The translations under genes were made by a program, and so were the position numbers. Shown one piece after another: positions 26,332 to 35,562 of a stretch of DNA of 64,000 bases (position 1 is its first letter; each line of letters begins with the position of its first letter). This DNA comes from Mucilaginibacter ginsenosidivorax. GTDB taxonomy: Bacteria; Bacteroidota; Bacteroidia; Sphingobacteriales; Sphingobacteriaceae. The stretch is taken from contig NZ_CP042437.1 of NCBI RefSeq assembly GCF_007971525.1, positions 868,001 through 932,000 of the forward strand, in the 5' to 3' direction. Under the pieces are notes generated by a model, which saw nothing but the letters and a program-made list of their open reading frames with translations, was not told where the DNA came from and searched no databases.

Positions 26332-26503
26332 ATTTTGAAACGCTTGCACTACATTAAATCCTTAGGTCAATCGCTATGCGCTCTTTGCGCGATAAAAATT
26401 ACTGACTTAGTATCAGACGCGATATCGTTCAATGCAATTATATCATAGAAATCGCCGCCGAAATCTTAAAAACGATTATATTTTATTGATGGTGCGGTAA
26501 AAT

Positions 26504-27532
26504 TCAGATGGCGTTTTTTAGCGACGAGTTCCTGATTTTTAAATCCGTTTTCAAGATAATCGATTGCAGCTTAGGCGATGATGAGCGGTCGTTCAGTTTT
26601 TCTAATAATACGGTTATCACATTATCGGCTATTTCCTCCACGGGTTGCGCTATGGCTGTTATAGGCGGCGAGTGAAGTTTAAACACATCGTAATCATCAA
26701 AGGAGATAACAGCTATATCGGTGGGTGCCTTAAGGCCCATTTCGTGCATGATCTTTAATCCGCAGGTGCCGATGTGGTTGGTGCCGAAAAGGATGGCATC
26801 TACGTCGGGATTGCCTTTAAAGAAATCGCGAAGCGGGCCCATAATCTGCTCTTCATCCTGGTTAAAGACGATCTCTTTCACAATCGTTGGCCTAAGTCCG
26901 TTGCTTTTCATAGCGTCCTGGTAACCCCTTACCCTATCCATCATTTGGGTTTGGTGCGATGCAAAGGTTACAAAGGCTATATTTTTGAAGCCTTGATCCA
27001 TTAAATGCCTGGTGGCATTATAGGTACTGAAAAGATTATCAACCTCAATAACATCGGTTTTAACGCCGGGCAGGTGCCTGTCGAATAAAACCACGGGCAT
27101 CCCATCTTTTATCAATGATTCGATATCCTCTTCTATCCCCTCAGGCGGAGCCATAATGTAGCCATCTACATGCCTGTCGCGAAACATGTTGATCAGGTCC
27201 TGGGTTTTGCTGGTATCATTATCGGTACTGCAATAAATAATTTTGTAGCCGTTTTTGTAGGCACGGTCTTCAATCAGGCGCGCTATACTGGCAAAGAAGG
27301 GGTTTGAGATATCTTCCACCATCAACCCAATGGTATTTGATTTGCCGGTTCGTAAACTTTTGGCCAGGGAGTTTGGCTTATACCCTACTTCGGCCACATA
27401 TTTCATCACTTTTTCAACCAGGTCGGCACCTATACGTTTTTCCTGGGCCCGGCCGTTTAAAATAAATGATATCGTAGTTTTTGATACGTTTAACGCGTTC
27501 GCGATGTCAACGATAGATAATTTCTTTTTCAC
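26504..27532 (-). CDS. LacI-family transcriptional regulator
   Basis: 342 residues starting at a GTG. The N-terminal helix-turn-helix (LSIVDIANALNVSKTTISFI) and hinge helix (KPNSLAKSLRTGKS) are followed by a periplasmic-binding-protein-like effector domain (NTIGLMVEDISNPFFASIAR, DGYIMAPPEG, VVLFDRHLPG, AVISFDDYDVFKLHSPPITA). It would bind a palindromic operator and release it on binding a sugar. Two palindromic sites form a perfect inverted pair 62-98 bases before the start, pointing to autoregulation. The same palindrome lies before several nearby glycan genes, so this protein is the best candidate for the regulator of the whole locus. Effector unknown. Confidence 0.92.
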   Translation of the reverse strand: MKKKLSIVDIANALNVSKTTISFILNGRAQEKRIGADLVEKVMKYVAEVGYKPNSLAKSLRTGKSNTIGLMVEDISNPFFASIARLIEDRAYKNGYKIIYCSTDNDTSKTQDLINMFRDRHVDGYIMAPPEGIEEDIESLIKDGMPVVLFDRHLPGVKTDVIEVDNLFSTYNATRHLMDQGFKNIAFVTFASHQTQMMDRVRGYQDAMKSNGLRPTIVKEIVFNQDEEQIMGPLRDFFKGNPDVDAILFGTNHIGTCGLKIMHEMGLKAPTDIAVISFDDYDVFKLHSPPITAIAQPVEEIADNVITVLLEKLNDRSSSPKLQSIILKTDLKIRNSSLKNAI

Positions 27533-27593
27533 CCGTTTATATTAGTTATTTCAAATATCGGGGAATATATTAAATTATATGAGTTTAGCCAAA

Positions 27594-27630
27594 AGTTAAT
27601 CGATTTATTTTGTTAGTAAATCGATTAACT
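27594..27630. promoter_or_regulatory. Double LacI operator upstream of lacI
   Basis: AGTTAATCGATTTA (27594-27607) and its exact inverse TAAATCGATTAACT (27617-27630) are separated by 9 bases. The CG centres are 21 bases apart, two helical turns. Located between lacI and the 3' end of the permease gene. Confidence 0.75.
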
Positions 27631-27666
27631 GGAAAGGATTTGCCCGAAAAGTACAAATGAAATTGG

Positions 27667-28905
27667 CTATGCCGACCGCTTATTTAATTTTGGATAGCTA
27701 AAACCAAACGCAAATATAACAAGGTAACAAATAATAGGCAAATAATATGCAGTAGCAACGTTATGGTCTGCTATGCGGCCCATTAACAATGGAAAAACAC
27801 CCCCGCCTACAACTCCCATTACGATAAACGAAGAGGCCTGTTGGGTTTTGCCCCCCATATCTTTTAAGCCGAGGCTGAAGATGGTAGGAAACATGATGCT
27901 GAAGAAGAAGTTAATCATAACTAATGCTATAAACGACGTAACTCCTAAATGTTGAGCAACAATTAAACACATAATAATATTACAAAGTGCAAAAATCCAC
28001 AACACCTTGTTTGGCGACCATACATAACGCATTAAAAGTGTACCAATCAAACGGCCTAAGACCATCATAAAGATGCTTACCCCAAAAAAGTAACTTGCAT
28101 CTGATGATTTATAACCCATAATGTTATGGCCATAGTTAATAAAGTAAGCCCATGTCCCCCCTTGTGCGCAGACATTAAAAAATTGTGCAACAGCGGCAAA
28201 TACAAAATGCTTGTGCTGAAAAAGTTTCCTCTCAATATTCTCTGCTCCAGCAACTGCATAAGAATCATCTATCTCAACATGAGGATCAGCAAGTACAGGC
28301 ACTTTTAAAAAGGAAAACGCAACAGCAATCAGGGCAATGACCACTCCAATTATTGTGTAGAGGTTTTTAACTGCAATCAAATCGTTGGAGTGTTCCTGCC
28401 CTCCTCTCAAAATAAAATATCCACCTATAAATGGTGCTATAATTCCCCCTACCCCATTAAAAAATTGCGAAAAGTTGATCCGCTGATCGCTGGTTCTTTG
28501 ATCGCCTAATGAGGCAACAAACGGATGGGCTACTGTTTCAAGTGTAGCGAGGCCGCATGCTAAAATAAATAGTGCGAATCTGAAAAAGGTAAACGATTCT
28601 GCATTTGCGGCCGGGATAAACAAAAAAGCACCTATCGCATATAAACTTAGGCCTAAAAGCACTCCGTTCTTATAGCCAAACTTTTTCATAAACAAACCGG
28701 CAGGAATGCCCATTACAGCATATGCGCCAAAAAGCGATAATTGGACATATGCCGATCTTGATTTTGATATGTGCAAAACACTTTGAAAATGTTGATTTAA
28801 AGTATCTCCAAGCGTCATAGCCAAGCCCCAAAGGAAAAATAGCGAGGTTACGAATATTAAAACTACAAGGTACTTGCGTTCGGTAAATTTAGCGGTGTTG
28901 CTCAT
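27667..28905 (-). CDS. FHS-family MFS sugar permease (FucP-like)
   Basis: A 412-residue transporter with 12 predicted membrane helices. The N-terminus FFLWGLAMTLGDTLNQHFQ and GLATLETVAHPFVASLGDQ match the fucose/glucose/galactose FHS family (FucP type), proton-coupled inner-membrane importers of monosaccharides. It would bring in the sugar released by the surface and periplasmic enzymes. It sits just upstream of lacI with a separate operator in front. The gene looks more AT-rich than the neighbouring GH genes by eye, which might mean separate origin; I did not compute it. The transported sugar could be mannose, fucose or rhamnose; the sequence cannot decide. Confidence 0.9.
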   Translation of the reverse strand: MSNTAKFTERKYLVVLIFVTSLFFLWGLAMTLGDTLNQHFQSVLHISKSRSAYVQLSLFGAYAVMGIPAGLFMKKFGYKNGVLLGLSLYAIGAFLFIPAANAESFTFFRFALFILACGLATLETVAHPFVASLGDQRTSDQRINFSQFFNGVGGIIAPFIGGYFILRGGQEHSNDLIAVKNLYTIIGVVIALIAVAFSFLKVPVLADPHVEIDDSYAVAGAENIERKLFQHKHFVFAAVAQFFNVCAQGGTWAYFINYGHNIMGYKSSDASYFFGVSIFMMVLGRLIGTLLMRYVWSPNKVLWIFALCNIIMCLIVAQHLGVTSFIALVMINFFFSIMFPTIFSLGLKDMGGKTQQASSFIVMGVVGGGVFPLLMGRIADHNVATAYYLPIICYLVIFAFGFSYPKLNKRSA

Positions 28906-28942
28906 TATATGGGTTTAATCGGTTTTTCAATTGGCGGCCTCA

Positions 28943-28986
28943 AATTAATCGAAATGTTTTAAATTCCACAGCAGTAAATCGATTTA
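28943..28986 (-). promoter_or_regulatory. LacI-type operator upstream of the permease gene
   Basis: A perfect TAAATCGATTTA palindrome at 28975-28986, and a half-matching TTAATCGAAAT at 28945-28955, centres 30 bases apart. They lie 40-80 bases before the permease start. Confidence 0.65.
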
Positions 28987-29030
28987 TTTTAAAATCTTAT
29001 TTTTTTATGAAATTGAAAGCATGCTAACAT

Positions 29031-31994
29031 TTACTCTGCTTTAATAGCATCGTTATAAGGCTGTACCAATAATACAGGGCTATCGTTACCCAATACATCG
29101 GCGTCAAACTCTATTTTAATACTTTTCGACTCGCCCCGCATCAAACTAAAATAGTTATCGTTCATCAAGGCAGGTAATATCTGCTCGCAATTGCTTTTCC
29201 TCACTGCCTGTGCCCGTATAGCAAATGCTGCCGCCGGGGATGATGCCGGGTTGGTAATAGTGGCATTGATATAGTATTTACCATCGGCCTTAGTTATTTT
29301 CGAGGTTACTTTCAGGTTTACTTTGGGCAGGCTGTTAAGCGCGGTAAAATCGGTACGCTTGTTGCCGCGCCAGTAAAAGTTATCTGATACCAGTTTACCG
29401 GCTTTATCGGTTAGTTTCAGTTTAATAAAATGCACTTCGCTTAAACCGTTGCTTTTGGGCTCGCCGCCATACACTTCAAAATCCCAAAGCGAGTAGCCCC
29501 AGCCCGAGCCGCGGTGTATGCCCTGCATTTTTACATAGCGGGCTTTGGTTTCGTCGAACGTAAGCTGCTGTACGCCGGTGTGGCCATCTTCGGTATCATA
29601 CACATCGCGCCATTGTTTGGCATCGTTTGATACCTGTATCTTGAATGCTTTGCCGTAAGCTTCTTCCCAGTTCAGTTTTACGCCATTCACTACCTGCTCG
29701 CTGCCCAGGTCAACATAAATCCACTCATTATCGTTTTGCCTGCTGGCCCAGCGGCTTCCGCTGTTGCCGTCGGTAGCCAAAGTGGCCTCCATATTTTCAA
29801 ACGATGATGCTACTGTAGGTTTGTTCAGGGCTAAATTGTTGTGTTCCTCTTTAAAGTTGATGGTAAAGCAGTTTACCGCCGCGTTGGCAATGGCATCTAC
29901 CTGTTTGGTTTGATGGTAGTCACTCACAGGACTCCCGTCGGTGTTATAAATGGCCACTTCGGCCGTCAGGTCATTCACATTACTACCTGTGGTGTTAATT
30001 ACCTTAACCGAGTTATTTACCGGATTCCATTGGATATGCAGGGGCTCACAGGCTTTTTTAGCACCCCAGTAAGCCCCCGTGAGGTCGTAATAATAATCGT
30101 AGGTTTGCCATACCAGCGATGGGTAGGCCGATTGGCTCATCCAGGTCATGATGCCCGATGCATCTTCCCACATGTTATCTTCCCAGCCCTCGTACATGGC
30201 CTTATTGGTTTCTATGTTGAGCAGCTGCGCCTTGCGGCAATAATCCTGGATACCTGTTGCTGTGCCATAGCGCTTATTAATACCATCATCATACCTATCC
30301 GGCCCGGCATTGCCTGCCGATGGACCAAAGAAATGCAGGTTCCACATCTCGTTGCGGGGCCATAGTTTATCCTTAGGGATAAATTTTTTAAAGCTGTCGT
30401 AATTGGTAAAAACAGCAGTACCAATCTCGCTGCGGAGGCCCCAGCCTGGCGATCCGCCAAAACCATTCGGGAACCGGCTGAAATACCAGCGGGGATCAAA
30501 GTTAGTCCAAGGGCCGCTGCCGGTTAAGCTGCCGGCGTGCGAATTGGGTTGATAACGCCTGTCGCCCCCGTCGTAATTGCTGATATCTTCGGCCAGCCAG
30601 CCGTTTAATGGCGGCATGGGTGTGCCCTCGTTATCGCCGCACCAGATGGCAATAGATGGGTGATTGCGGAAACGTTTAATTTTCTCTATCGCGTTAACAT
30701 TAAAATTATTGACATCATTAGGCAGGTTGGGGATAGAGTTGAGCCAAAAATCGTCCCAGATCATCATGCCGTATTTATCACAGGCATCATAAAATTCATC
30801 GTCGGTGGTCGATCCTATCCAATTGCGCACAATGTTGAAATTCATTTCGCGGTGCAGCTTTAGCTTGGTATCGTACTCGTTGCCGCGGCAGCGCAGCATG
30901 TACTCGGCCATGCCCCAGTTACCGCCTTTTAAAAATACTTTGGTTCCGTTCACAAAAACATGCAGCACATTGCCAACGGTATCGTAACTATATTTTTTGA
31001 TGCCGAATTTGATGTTCTGGCTATCAGATACCTCGTCGCCCAGTTTAAGGCTTAGCTTGCAGGTGTATAAATTCGGCTCACCATAGCCGTTTGGCCACCA
31101 TAGTTTGGGGCTGTTGATGGCTAACTGCTCAAAGCGTTTTTTATCCAGTTTAATTTCAGAGGTGGTGTTGGCCCCCACAAACACCTTTTGCGAAAACTCG
31201 ATATTGCCCGGCTGAATAGTGCCTGTTAACAACCCGGTTTGAAATTTGGATGTACTGTTTTTTACACCGACCGCTACCGAGACATCGGCCCGCGCGTTGG
31301 TGGGCAAATCGGTGCGGATCCAGGGATCCTGCAAGGTGATACTACCCGTATTGCTCAAATATACCTTATCAGTTATGCCCGAATTTAATCCTGGTACATA
31401 AGGCATCCAATCCCAGCTGGCCGAGGGGATGTAGGTTGGGCTTGCATAATTAACCAAGGGGTTAACCGGGCAGTACACCAATACGGCTAAAACGTTAGCA
31501 GTGTTTTTACTCACCAACCCGGTAACATCAAAATTACCGCGCTGCATAAAGCCATCCAAAACACCAATTTGTTTGCCATTCAGGTAGATCTCAGCCTTGC
31601 GGTTGATCCCCTTAAAGTTTAGCCAGATCTTTTCTTTAGTATAACTTGCCGGGATGTTAAATTCGGTACGGTACCAAAAGTTGCGGTCGTATTTAGCTTT
31701 ATCAACCTTGTAAATATTATCGCCAAAGTTGGGATCTTTCTCCAGCCCGGCAACCACGTAGGCATTAAAAACGGTACCCGGTACCACGCCTTTAACCCAA
31801 CTGCCTGCATCGAAACCGGGTTTGTACATATTGGCGCTATCGGCGCCTACATCGGCCTGGGCTTTTACTTTCCAGCTGGTTTGCGGGTTGGCACTGCCGA
31901 GGTAAGTTATATTTTGTGCCGACGCCTGGGTGCAGGCGGCAACACAGATTATGAACATTGATCGCTTTAAAAAGGGGGAAAGATTAAATGGCAT
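29031..31994 (-). CDS. GH2 family beta-glycosidase with discoidin (F5/8C) domain, copy 2
   Basis: 987 residues, the same domain order and length as the protein at 16628-19588 and highly similar along its whole length. Signal peptide (ending ASAQ), jelly roll, Ig-like, TIM barrel, F5/8C domain (about 720-850), Ig-like. Acid/base region WCGDNEG (about residue 455) and nucleophile GLRSEIG (about 522). The acid/base loop differs from copy 1 (CGDNEGTP versus CAENEGWP), and MWEDASG replaces MGEDASG, so the two copies may take different linkages or substituents. It lies downstream of the GH92 gene beyond a 363-base repeat-filled gap; no operator of its own was seen. Confidence 0.88.
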   Translation of the reverse strand: MPFNLSPFLKRSMFIICVAACTQASAQNITYLGSANPQTSWKVKAQADVGADSANMYKPGFDAGSWVKGVVPGTVFNAYVVAGLEKDPNFGDNIYKVDKAKYDRNFWYRTEFNIPASYTKEKIWLNFKGINRKAEIYLNGKQIGVLDGFMQRGNFDVTGLVSKNTANVLAVLVYCPVNPLVNYASPTYIPSASWDWMPYVPGLNSGITDKVYLSNTGSITLQDPWIRTDLPTNARADVSVAVGVKNSTSKFQTGLLTGTIQPGNIEFSQKVFVGANTTSEIKLDKKRFEQLAINSPKLWWPNGYGEPNLYTCKLSLKLGDEVSDSQNIKFGIKKYSYDTVGNVLHVFVNGTKVFLKGGNWGMAEYMLRCRGNEYDTKLKLHREMNFNIVRNWIGSTTDDEFYDACDKYGMMIWDDFWLNSIPNLPNDVNNFNVNAIEKIKRFRNHPSIAIWCGDNEGTPMPPLNGWLAEDISNYDGGDRRYQPNSHAGSLTGSGPWTNFDPRWYFSRFPNGFGGSPGWGLRSEIGTAVFTNYDSFKKFIPKDKLWPRNEMWNLHFFGPSAGNAGPDRYDDGINKRYGTATGIQDYCRKAQLLNIETNKAMYEGWEDNMWEDASGIMTWMSQSAYPSLVWQTYDYYYDLTGAYWGAKKACEPLHIQWNPVNNSVKVINTTGSNVNDLTAEVAIYNTDGSPVSDYHQTKQVDAIANAAVNCFTINFKEEHNNLALNKPTVASSFENMEATLATDGNSGSRWASRQNDNEWIYVDLGSEQVVNGVKLNWEEAYGKAFKIQVSNDAKQWRDVYDTEDGHTGVQQLTFDETKARYVKMQGIHRGSGWGYSLWDFEVYGGEPKSNGLSEVHFIKLKLTDKAGKLVSDNFYWRGNKRTDFTALNSLPKVNLKVTSKITKADGKYYINATITNPASSPAAAFAIRAQAVRKSNCEQILPALMNDNYFSLMRGESKSIKIEFDADVLGNDSPVLLVQPYNDAIKAE

Positions 31995-32030
31995 TATGAG
32001 GTGATGTTTAGTTTGAAAATAATATATCGC

Positions 32031-32196
32031 ATGTCGGCGAGTCGACTCACCCCGACGAGGCTGCTCCCGTCGGCCCCTCTCTCCGCTTCGCGCATAGAGG
32101 GGCCGAAAAATGGGTTTACCCTCTTTGCGGCGCAGCCGGAGAGAGGGGCCGACGGGAGCAGCCTCGACCGGGTGAGTCGTAGCCTGCGTTCAACCG
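32031..32196. repeat. Family B stem-loop repeat, best-paired copy
   Basis: Long near-perfect arms: CGACGAGGCTGCTCCCGTCG... with ...CGACGGGAGCAGCCTCGACC, and inner CCCTCTCTCCGCTTCGCGCA with GCGGCGCAGCCGGAGAGAGG. It fills most of the 31995-32357 gap. Confidence 0.8.
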
Positions 32197-32231
32197 AAAT
32201 GTTTGGGTAAACCCCAACATGTAAGGGATAA

Positions 32232-32293
32232 CTTGTCGAAACACGCGGGCAAGAGCCTCTGCGCACGAGTTTTCGACAGGCTCAGACTGACAA
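32232..32293. repeat. REP-like palindrome, family F, copy 2
   Basis: CTTGTCGAAAC ... TTTTCGACAGGCTCAGACTGACAAG. Related to the copy at 19914-19991; both sit next to a family B element. Confidence 0.55.
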
Positions 32294-32357
32294 GCCCACC
32301 CAACTCAACAACACAAAACACCGTGGTTAAACACGAAATAATAACGTTCATTTCCAT

Positions 32358-34640
32358 TTAGTTTGATATATTTTTTGAAAGCGAAAACGGTTTATCCTCA
32401 GCTGCAAGGCCGCGGGTGGTGTTGGGCTTATCGCCCATTTCAAAGCGGAGGATACCGCCGGCCATAATATCGCTGTGTTTAATAAAATTGTGTGTATAAG
32501 GCTTGCCGTTGAGCGTTGCAGATTGGATGTACACGTTTTGCTTGCTGTTGTTATTGGCTTCGATGATGAACTTTTTACCGTCCTCCAGCGTGATGGTCAT
32601 TTTTTTAAAGGCGGGGCTGCCTATTACATACTCATCAGTACCCGGGCAAACGCTGTAAATACCCGCCGCGCTTAGCACATACCACGACGACATCTGGCCT
32701 TCGTCCTCATCGCCGGGGTAGCCGTTTTCGCCGGCGTTGTACATTTTATCCATCACCTCGCGCAGGTGCTGCTGGGCTTTCCATGGCTGGCCGGCGTAGT
32801 TATATAGGTACAACAGGTGATGAATAGGCTCGTTACCCTGAGCGTACTGGCCCATTTTAAAGGCGGCCATTTCGGTCATCTCGTGAATTACCTGGCCGTA
32901 GCCGCCTACTTTAATAGTGCCGGGCTCGGTAAATACAGAATCGATCTTATCGGTAAAATTCTTGTCGCCGCCCATCAGGTTAATCAGTCCCTGTACATCC
33001 TGGAAAACCGACCAGGTCCAGTGCCAGGCATTGCCTTCGGTATAGGGGCCGCCCCAATCCATCGGGTCAAAAGGCTCTATCCAATTGCCTTTGGCATCTT
33101 TGGCCCGCATGAAGCGCGTTTTAGGGTCGAACAGGTTTTTGTAATTGTACATCTGCCGGCCAAATACGTTTTCATAGTAGGCATTACCTGTTTGTTTGGC
33201 CAACTGGTAGCCGCAAAAATCATCATAAGCAAATTCCAGTGTCCAGGCGGTTGAACCTAAGGTTTGCGGTGTGTAAGGCACGTACCCATCGGCAAAATAC
33301 TCTTTCCAGCCGGGCCTGCCGTTAGCGCTGCCCCACGGGCCTTTGTTGGTAGCCTCGTGGTAGTAAGCTGCCAAAGCCTGCTTTGGATCAAAAGTGCGGA
33401 TTCCCTTAACCCAGGCATCCGTCAATAACGATATGGAGTGGTTGCCGAGCATCCCCCCTGTTTCGGCGGGGAACGACCAGGCCGGCAGCCAGCCGCATTG
33501 CTGCTGGGCATCTAACAGGGCTTGCACATACTGCCCCTGCATTTTGGGATGGATGATGGTATTCAGCGGAAACTGCGCCCTGAAGGTATCCCAAAAGCCA
33601 TTATCGGTATACATAAAACCCTCATGCGTTTTACCATCGTACGGACTGTAGTAATACGGCTTACCATCTTTACCGTACTCAAAAAACTGGTGCGAGAACA
33701 GGTTGGCATGGTACAAACAGCTGTAAAAGGTGGCCTTATCATCCTCGGTAGCGCCTTCAATTTTCATGCGGCCAAGCAGCGTATTCCAAACCGCATCTGC
33801 CGCTTTGCGGGTATCGTCGAAATTTTTGTATTTACCCAATTCGGTTTGCATGGTAAGTTCGGCCTGTTCGGGGCTGATGTAGGATGATGCTACTTTGGCC
33901 TGCACCGTTTCGCCATCCTTAAATTTGAGGTAAGCGCCAACGCCATCGCCTTCGGCAGTTAAGTTTTTGGGCGATAGCTGATCTTTTTTGTTTTCCCAGG
34001 TACCGTAAGCAGCAAAGGGTTTATCAAAGGTTATTACAAAGTAATTTTTAAAACCCTGCGGCGCCCAGCGGCAATTGTTAACCCAGCCTATGATCTTACG
34101 TTCGGCTGGTATTATCTTCACCATGCTCATTTTGGTGTAGCCATCCAGCACCAGGTAAGCGCCTTGCCCCTTAGGGAAGCTGAAGCGTAAATGTGCACCG
34201 CGTTCGGTAGGCGTCATTTCGGTGGTGATATTGTTATCCAGTTTTACTTTGTAGTAGCTGGGTTGGGCCGTTTCGTTTTCGTGTTTAAAGCCGGCAGCGC
34301 GTTTATCCTCATTAACCACCAAATTGCCGGTTACAGGCATCAACGAAAACACGGCATAATCATTAACCCATGAACTGCACTGGTGCGATTGCTGGAAACC
34401 ACGGATGGTATTCTCAAAATACTGGTACTTCCATCCGTCGCCGTTTTTACCGGTTTGGGCCGTCCAGGTGTTCATGCCAAAAGGCAGCGCCGTGGCGGGG
34501 TAAGTGTTACCGTAACTAAACTCATACTTGGTGTTGGTACCCTGGCGGGTGTTTACGTATTTAACCAGGTTATCGTTTTGCGCAAACAGCGCGCTGGCCC
34601 ATAAAAGCGCCGGAACGCATGTAAGTAACCGTATTTTCAT
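32358..34640 (-). CDS. GH92 alpha-mannosidase, copy 1
   Basis: 760 residues from the ATG at 34640, which opens a signal peptide (ending ALFAQ). An in-frame ATG at 34781 would add 47 residues, run into the GDSL gene and cover the promoter, so I reject it. The N-terminal beta-sandwich (NTRQGTNTKYEFSYGNTYPA) is followed by an (alpha/alpha)6 domain. The catalytic acid is probably E536 in TEGNAWHW, and the base Asp residues lie in GDEDEGQMSSWYV (about 645-647), close to E533 and D642/D644 of BT3990. GH92 enzymes are calcium-dependent exo-alpha-mannosidases. It has its own promoter with an operator in the spacer. Confidence 0.93.
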   Translation of the reverse strand: MKIRLLTCVPALLWASALFAQNDNLVKYVNTRQGTNTKYEFSYGNTYPATALPFGMNTWTAQTGKNGDGWKYQYFENTIRGFQQSHQCSSWVNDYAVFSLMPVTGNLVVNEDKRAAGFKHENETAQPSYYKVKLDNNITTEMTPTERGAHLRFSFPKGQGAYLVLDGYTKMSMVKIIPAERKIIGWVNNCRWAPQGFKNYFVITFDKPFAAYGTWENKKDQLSPKNLTAEGDGVGAYLKFKDGETVQAKVASSYISPEQAELTMQTELGKYKNFDDTRKAADAVWNTLLGRMKIEGATEDDKATFYSCLYHANLFSHQFFEYGKDGKPYYYSPYDGKTHEGFMYTDNGFWDTFRAQFPLNTIIHPKMQGQYVQALLDAQQQCGWLPAWSFPAETGGMLGNHSISLLTDAWVKGIRTFDPKQALAAYYHEATNKGPWGSANGRPGWKEYFADGYVPYTPQTLGSTAWTLEFAYDDFCGYQLAKQTGNAYYENVFGRQMYNYKNLFDPKTRFMRAKDAKGNWIEPFDPMDWGGPYTEGNAWHWTWSVFQDVQGLINLMGGDKNFTDKIDSVFTEPGTIKVGGYGQVIHEMTEMAAFKMGQYAQGNEPIHHLLYLYNYAGQPWKAQQHLREVMDKMYNAGENGYPGDEDEGQMSSWYVLSAAGIYSVCPGTDEYVIGSPAFKKMTITLEDGKKFIIEANNNSKQNVYIQSATLNGKPYTHNFIKHSDIMAGGILRFEMGDKPNTTRGLAAEDKPFSLSKNISN

Positions 34641-34692
34641 TTGGTGTATATAATGTGGTTTATACCGGTGATGGATATCGGCATTTGATAAG

Positions 34693-34723
34693 CAAATATA
34701 ATTAATAAATCGATTTAGCAAAA
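34693..34723 (-). promoter_or_regulatory. Promoter with LacI-type operator between its -33 and -7 elements (GH92)
   Basis: On the minus strand: TTTTG (plus 34719-34723), an 18-base spacer, then TATATTTG (34693-34700), a full match to the Bacteroidota TAnnTTTG element. The spacer contains TAAATCGATTTA (34706-34717), so a bound repressor would directly exclude RNA polymerase. Confidence 0.78.
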
Positions 34724-34743
34724 GATTAATTAAAAACCTTATT

Positions 34744-35406
34744 CTATTTGAATAAGGTTTTATAAAACAAATCGGCCACAAATTTATTCCCCTCGTCGTT
34801 CAGGTGCACGCCATCTTTGGTCAGGATGCCTTCGCCTTTGTTGGTGGGGTTATTTTTAACGTTATAATCATGAAACAGGGTGCGGAAATCAAAAAGGTCG
34901 CAATTGTTCTGTTTGGCCAGGTCGCGGATGATGTTGGAGTATCTGTTCAGGTCGCCGTCAAGTTCATTGCTGTAATCGGTTTTCTCGCCTACGCTGGCAG
35001 GGGTGCATATAAGCACTTTGATGTTTTTTGCCTGTAATTTTTTGATAAGCGCGGTGTAAAAACGGCCAAACTTATCCCAATCGGTACCGGTACCAAACAT
35101 GCGCTTGTGCCATACATCGTTCACCCCTACCCAAATTACTACCACATCTGGATTTTTGGTTAATACATCATCTTCATAGCGGAGGTACAAATCATATATC
35201 TTATTACCGCCAATACCTGCCCCGGCAACTTCATAATCCTGCTCCTTTTTTTCGGCTTTAAGGCGTTGCTGAATCAGCGTGATAAAACCGTTGGGCTGCA
35301 CCGCATACTCGGTAATGGAATCGCCAAAGAATACCACTTTGGTTGGCTTTTTAGTTTGAAAACTGCACAGCATGATGATGCCGGCAAACAGTAAGAATTT
35401 TTTCAT
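34744..35406 (-). CDS. SGNH/GDSL hydrolase (probable carbohydrate esterase), small
   Basis: 220 residues with an N-terminal hydrophobic signal (possibly lipid-attached, IMLCSFQTKK). SGNH blocks: catalytic S30 in FFGDSITEY, Gly in GIGGNK, Asn in WVGVNDVW, and Asp/His in DGVHLNDEG. Such enzymes commonly remove acetyl groups from glycans, which would clear the substrate for the GH92. Operator GCTAAATTGATTTAGC lies just upstream of the start. Confidence 0.85.
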   Translation of the reverse strand: MKKFLLFAGIIMLCSFQTKKPTKVVFFGDSITEYAVQPNGFITLIQQRLKAEKKEQDYEVAGAGIGGNKIYDLYLRYEDDVLTKNPDVVVIWVGVNDVWHKRMFGTGTDWDKFGRFYTALIKKLQAKNIKVLICTPASVGEKTDYSNELDGDLNRYSNIIRDLAKQNNCDLFDFRTLFHDYNVKNNPTNKGEGILTKDGVHLNDEGNKFVADLFYKTLFK

Positions 35407-35414
35407 TTGGGTTA

Positions 35415-35430
35415 GCTAAATTGATTTAGC
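35415..35430 (-). promoter_or_regulatory. Near-palindromic operator in front of the GDSL gene
   Basis: GCTAAATTGATTTAGC, palindromic except for the central TG, ends 9 bases before the start codon. A possible -7 TATATTCG lies directly upstream of it on the minus strand, so the site would cover the transcription start. Confidence 0.6.
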
Positions 35431-35562
35431 GAATATATACTTTTGAGTTGCAAGTAGCAAGAATGAAAGTTGTTTTGCTTTATTTTTATCCGGGATAGAA
35501 ATACGATTTTACGTTTTAAATATTTTTCACAACGTATGCTTTGAGTTTTCTCGTCCCCGCGG

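Noticed and set aside
32031-32196. CRISPR-like repeat
   Set aside because: The unit is a single long dyad with no regularly spaced direct repeats and no cas genes nearby.
34640-34781. N-terminal extension of the first GH92 ORF to an ATG at 34781
   Set aside because: It lacks a signal peptide at its start, overlaps the GDSL gene and covers a consensus promoter and operator; the ATG at 34640 opens a standard signal peptide.
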